This document shows positions 62,101 through 64,000 of a stretch of DNA of 64,000 bases, piece by piece. The stretch spans positions 1 to 64,000 of the forward strand of contig JBKHAH010000004.1 in assembly GCA_046542995.1 (NCBI GenBank). The letters are read 5' to 3'. The notes beneath the pieces were generated by a model. The model ran no database searches. It worked only from the letters and a program-made list of their open reading frames with translations, and was not told the DNA's origin. The stretch's first letter is position 1, and each line of letters starts with the position of its first letter. The position numbers and the translations under genes are program-made. The stretch comes from Perlabentimonas sp046542995 (lineage in GTDB: Bacteria; Bacteroidota; Bacteroidia; Bacteroidales; Tenuifilaceae).

Positions 62101-63324
62101 GTAGCTTTGCTCTCCGCCGGGAGCAGAAATATGTACCCAAGAACCATAGTTTGAGTAGTTAGCTCTTACATCCTTATTGTTAGTTGATGCAACGGACATT
62201 GCTTCACTGTAGTAGCCAGGCCACCATTCACCGTCGTCGTTATCGTTTCCTGCTGCAAAAATGGTAATGCCACCGTTCATTACATCACCACCACCATTTT
62301 CGTTAAAGTAGTCAATTCCATCAATCTCATTCTCTTGGTAAACACCTGCCGAGCCGTATCCCCAGCTGTTCTGAGAAATAGCAGCACCGTTATCAGCAGC
62401 GTAGGTCATCATGCCCAGTACGCTAAGACCATGGTTGCCATTGAATAGATCTATTGACATGATTTGTGCGCCATCACCAGAACCACTACCACCAGCAACC
62501 CCAGCAACACCAGTGCCGTTGTTTGTAACTGCTGCTACTGTACCGGCTACGTGCGTACCGTGGTTACCTGCGTTTGTGCTTGTGCCATCTGGTCCAATTG
62601 TAGACCACATATTGGCTTGGATATCAGGGTGGTCGTGCTGTACTCCTTCGTCAATAATTGCTACAATAACATTAGAGTTACCTTTTTCAATTTCCCAAGC
62701 TTCTGGAAGATCAATATCTTTATCGGAAGTTCCACCATTCTGTCCAGTATTATTGTAATGCCACTGATCGTTGTATTGTGGATCATTGGGAGTCCACTTG
62801 GTGCTTTTTGAACTTTTATCTTCTACATTTGTCACCTTAGGTTCAGCATGGCCAATTAGCCTTTTCTTATAAACAGGTTCAGCAACATCAATCTCATCAA
62901 GGCTTGCGAATTTTTCTACCAATTCCTTGATGTTTGCTTTCTCATCAACCTCAATTTCAAACCAAAGATGAAAACCCCATGCTTTATGACGTTCCCGATA
63001 CTGTGCTGATTTGGATGATTTTTCGTAAAGACCATGTAGTAATGGCTTGTACTGGATTGCGCCAGCTTTTTGGTTAAGTGCATCAACACTTTTAATGCCA
63101 GTAACAACAAATGCATTCTTCTCAGCCTTAGTTAAAGTTTTAGGGATGGACTTTTCCATTGACACCGCAAACTTAACCTGTAATTTTCCGGGCTCGTACG
63201 CATCGGTTGGTACTTTGCTTAAATCAATTTCTGGTCTCTCGCCTTTTACAACATTATGCCCATTTTGAGCAAAGGTCCAAGTTGTAATAAGAGCAAACAA
63301 TAGAATAGATAAAAACTTTCTCAT
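59113..63324 (-). CDS. Secreted subtilisin-like protease with FN3 and GEVED domains, type IX sorting tail
   Basis: 1403 residues from ATG at 63324 (a start at 63396 would put 24 residues before the signal peptide). Signal peptide about 1-20; a propeptide to about 190; S8 peptidase domain with Asp near 223 (IIDEGVQHDHPD), His near 255 (HGTHVAGT) and Ser near 430 (GTSMACPHVSG). Then FN3 domains near 506, 745, 837 and 1073 alternate with GEVED domains near 602, 928 and 1164 (each ends GEVEDYT). The C-terminal ~80 residues (NIYPNPVKDRLNIS ... GVYIISI) are a type A sorting domain for the type IX secretion system, so it is exported to the cell surface or medium. Confidence 0.93.
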   Translation of the reverse strand: MRKFLSILLFALITTWTFAQNGHNVVKGERPEIDLSKVPTDAYEPGKLQVKFAVSMEKSIPKTLTKAEKNAFVVTGIKSVDALNQKAGAIQYKPLLHGLYEKSSKSAQYRERHKAWGFHLWFEIEVDEKANIKELVEKFASLDEIDVAEPVYKKRLIGHAEPKVTNVEDKSSKSTKWTPNDPQYNDQWHYNNTGQNGGTSDKDIDLPEAWEIEKGNSNVIVAIIDEGVQHDHPDIQANMWSTIGPDGTSTNAGNHGTHVAGTVAAVTNNGTGVAGVAGGSGSGDGAQIMSIDLFNGNHGLSVLGMMTYAADNGAAISQNSWGYGSAGVYQENEIDGIDYFNENGGGDVMNGGITIFAAGNDNDDGEWWPGYYSEAMSVASTNNKDVRANYSNYGSWVHISAPGGEQSYSNDPGGVLSTLAGSSYGYYQGTSMACPHVSGVAALLASYANRNGETLTRTQVWNLLVDNVDDHYSLNSNYTGQLGSGRLNAEKALVALQQMIGGGGGGEAPSTPTGLEATNITETSATLNWNASSGATSYDVQFREQGESWSTSNVSNTSANVSDLNPNTTYEFQVAAKNSDGTSPYSTVANFTTEEESGASYCESKGNDSSYEWISSVTIGDFTNSSDAAGYTDFTDKVITLEAGKTYNISLTPEFSNSSYNEYWKIWVDLNNTMSFDTDDLMFDSGSMSNTTVTGTITIPEGTEPTTTRLRVSMKYNGEQTACEAFSYGEVEDYTVEIVSATEQPPATPTGLTTTNITTNSATLNWNASSDADSYDVQFRQEGGSWSTSNVTGTSTDANDLNSGTTYEWQVRAKNDAGSSSYSSIDSFTTEEETQEPPATPTGLTTNSITTNSATLNWNASTDADSYDVQLRQEGGSWSTSNVTGTSTDANDLNSGTTYEWQVRAKNDAGSSSYSSIASFTTEEESGATYCESKGNNSSYEWISSVTIGDFTNSSDAAGYSDFTDKVITLEAGKTYDLSLVPGFASSTYNEYWKIWVDLNGNATFDSGDLMFDPGSMSKTTVTGTITIPAGTNPITTRMRISMKYNGAQEACETFSYGEVEDYTVQIVAGSTTPPAAPTGLSASDITTNSATLSWDASADATSYDVQFRQEGGAWNTSNVSGTSANANDLDAATVYEWQVRANNANGSSEYSSIETFTTLNSTVSYCDSKGNNSSYEWIERVKFDEIDNVSGDNNGYADFTSQTATVARGETLPINFQVGFSGSSYTEYWAVWIDFNQNGEFETSERVAFGSSSSDNLLSEDVSIPADANLGTTRMRVSMKYNAEQTPCETFTYGEVEDYTINVVQSKVTTTIEEPFAETLDSEAGEIYNIYPNPVKDRLNISLEGISGDVSLRIYDLQGRLVMKQMLKSVDSHINVSNLSKGVYIISIDEEKMPINKRFVKM
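60574..61125 (-). repeat. Near-identical tandem duplication of an FN3 exon-like unit
   Basis: A 276-base unit (92 codons, one FN3 domain) at about 60574-60849 is repeated at 60850-61125 with few changes; for example the tract from GATGGAAGAGTAGCTGCTTG recurs at exactly 276 bases distance. A recent in-frame duplication inside the protease gene. Confidence 0.85.
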
Positions 63325-63685
63325 AAAAATAGATTTTAGTTTATGAATTAGTGATTTAAAAAAATATGCTCTAAAGCATTTTTTTGTTGCTCGCAATCTA
63401 GTTAAATATAAAAAACGATTGCAAGTTTATAGACAAACAGCTTGATTTTATCGACATACAACAGTTTGCATAGAAAAAGCATGATAAAAGTTTAGAGTAG
63501 TATTCTAAATATAAAGTTAAATAAGTATCAATAAACGAGTTGTTATTGTTATGGGGTTCTTTAAATGATTGTAAATATGTGAGCATAGTTTTTCAATGAC
63601 TTTTGTGGGCTTAGTTATGGCTATTTTTCTTATATTGGGCGCAATTTGCAAATGACTCCAATCCCATATATCTAGATATTACCTT
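63325..63685. other. Divergent intergenic region, protease / LytTR regulator
   Basis: 361 AT-rich bases separating the protease (minus) from the regulator (plus). Both promoters should lie here, but no exact TAnnTTTG with a good partner was found. No coding frame of note. Confidence 0.5.
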
Positions 63686-64000
63686 ATGGAACTTAGATGT
63701 TTAATTGTTGATGACGAGCCACTAGCTATTACGGTGCTTGAAGGGATGCTTGAAAAAATACCCGGTATTGAGGTTGTTGCAACTTTTAATGATGCTCTTT
63801 CTGTTATGGATTATTTAGCTGATGGGGGGGGCAATGATGTTGATTTCCTTTTCTTAGACATTGAGATGCCAAGTCTTTCGGGTATTGATTTCTTGAAGAC
63901 ATTAGCCAGTCCACCACCCGTTATTATAACTTCTGCCAATAAGAATTATGCTATTGAGGGTTTTGAACTTAACGTAGTTGATTACGTTTTGAAACCAATA
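63686..64000 (+). CDS. LytTR-type response regulator, 5' part
   Basis: First 105 residues; the gene runs off the window end. Receiver domain with the acidic pair Asp9-Asp10 in IVDDEPLA, phospho-acceptor Asp58 in LDIEMP and Lys103 in VLKPI. The opening MELRCLIVDDEPLA and the GFELNVVDYVLKP stretch are typical of LytTR-family regulators of Bacteroidota, usually paired with a 7TM-like or LytS-type kinase. The output domain is not in view, so the LytTR call is by receiver style only. Confidence 0.8.
   Translation, partial: MELRCLIVDDEPLAITVLEGMLEKIPGIEVVATFNDALSVMDYLADGGGNDVDFLFLDIEMPSLSGIDFLKTLASPPPVIITSANKNYAIEGFELNVVDYVLKPI

Noticed and set aside
59113..63324. Regular repeats that might be a CRISPR array
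   Set aside because: Repeat spacing of about 276 bases and an open frame show FN3 and GEVED protein domains, not short repeats with spacers.

Overview
The window looks like chromosomal DNA from a low-GC member of the Bacteroidota, probably Bacteroidales or Marinilabiliales-like. The support is gliding-type ABC genes (gldF, gldG), a secreted protease with a C-terminal type IX secretion sorting domain, DUF2851 and DUF4294 proteins, alginate-export-type porin, TAnnTTTG-type -7 elements, and few Shine-Dalgarno sites. Most of it is ordinary core genome. No rRNA, tRNA, CRISPR array, phage or transposase gene was recognised.

Layout. 0.2-4.6 kb: a hypothetical gene, then a four-gene MCE/Mla-type lipid transport operon (MCE protein, PqiC-like lipoprotein, STAS-permease fusion, ATPase). 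4.9-10.6 kb: a signalling block with a chemoreceptor lacking a sensor domain, a cytoplasmic multi-PAS histidine kinase, a REC-PAS-LuxR regulator and a single-domain receiver. 10.6-11.5 kb: MscS channel. 11.7-21.0 kb: a minus-strand heavy-metal (probably copper) island: a cysteine-rich FeoB-associated-like mini-protein, a Cys-rich HYC/CC/PP-like protein, a secreted HMA protein, a CusA-type RND pump, TolC, a CusB-type adaptor carrying two extra C-terminal HMA modules, a DUF302 protein and two small HMA proteins. A nested inverted-repeat element separates it from a divergent DUF302 gene and a porin (21.3-23.2 kb).

24.0-26.1 kb: three tandem AIM24 paralogues. 26.1-33.1 kb: a membrane AraC regulator, gldF-gldG-DUF4340-dnaN and an ExoX-type exonuclease. 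33.2-36.5 kb: a large unknown membrane/coiled-coil protein and DUF2851. 36.6-47.3 kb: rpsO-pnp, prolyl oligopeptidase, deoxynucleoside kinase, a TPR lipoprotein, a SpoU methyltransferase, sucC and arginine deiminase. 47.8-49.6 kb: YbaN-like, two CDGSH proteins and an RDD protein. 49.7-56.5 kb: DUF4294, elbB, thpR, lptF/G-type permease, tgt, glycosyltransferase, ECF sigma factor and rsmG. 56.5-57.3 kb: a decayed reading frame. 57.3-64.0 kb: two outer-membrane-like proteins, rpmH (L34), the large FN3/GEVED subtilase and the start of a LytTR-type response regulator cut by the window edge.

The most distinctive item is the metal island. One HMA variant, with a CGMC metal loop followed by a GHDT motif and a C-terminal LPxCC motif, occurs three times: once as a free secreted protein and twice fused to the end of the RND adaptor. 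It suggests periplasmic metal hand-off built into the pump. Other items worth a look are the small Cys-rich gene at 20880-21023, the AIM24 triplet, a tRNA-guanine transglycosylase without its zinc cysteines, the unknown 607-residue membrane protein, and a reading frame interrupted by one TAG.
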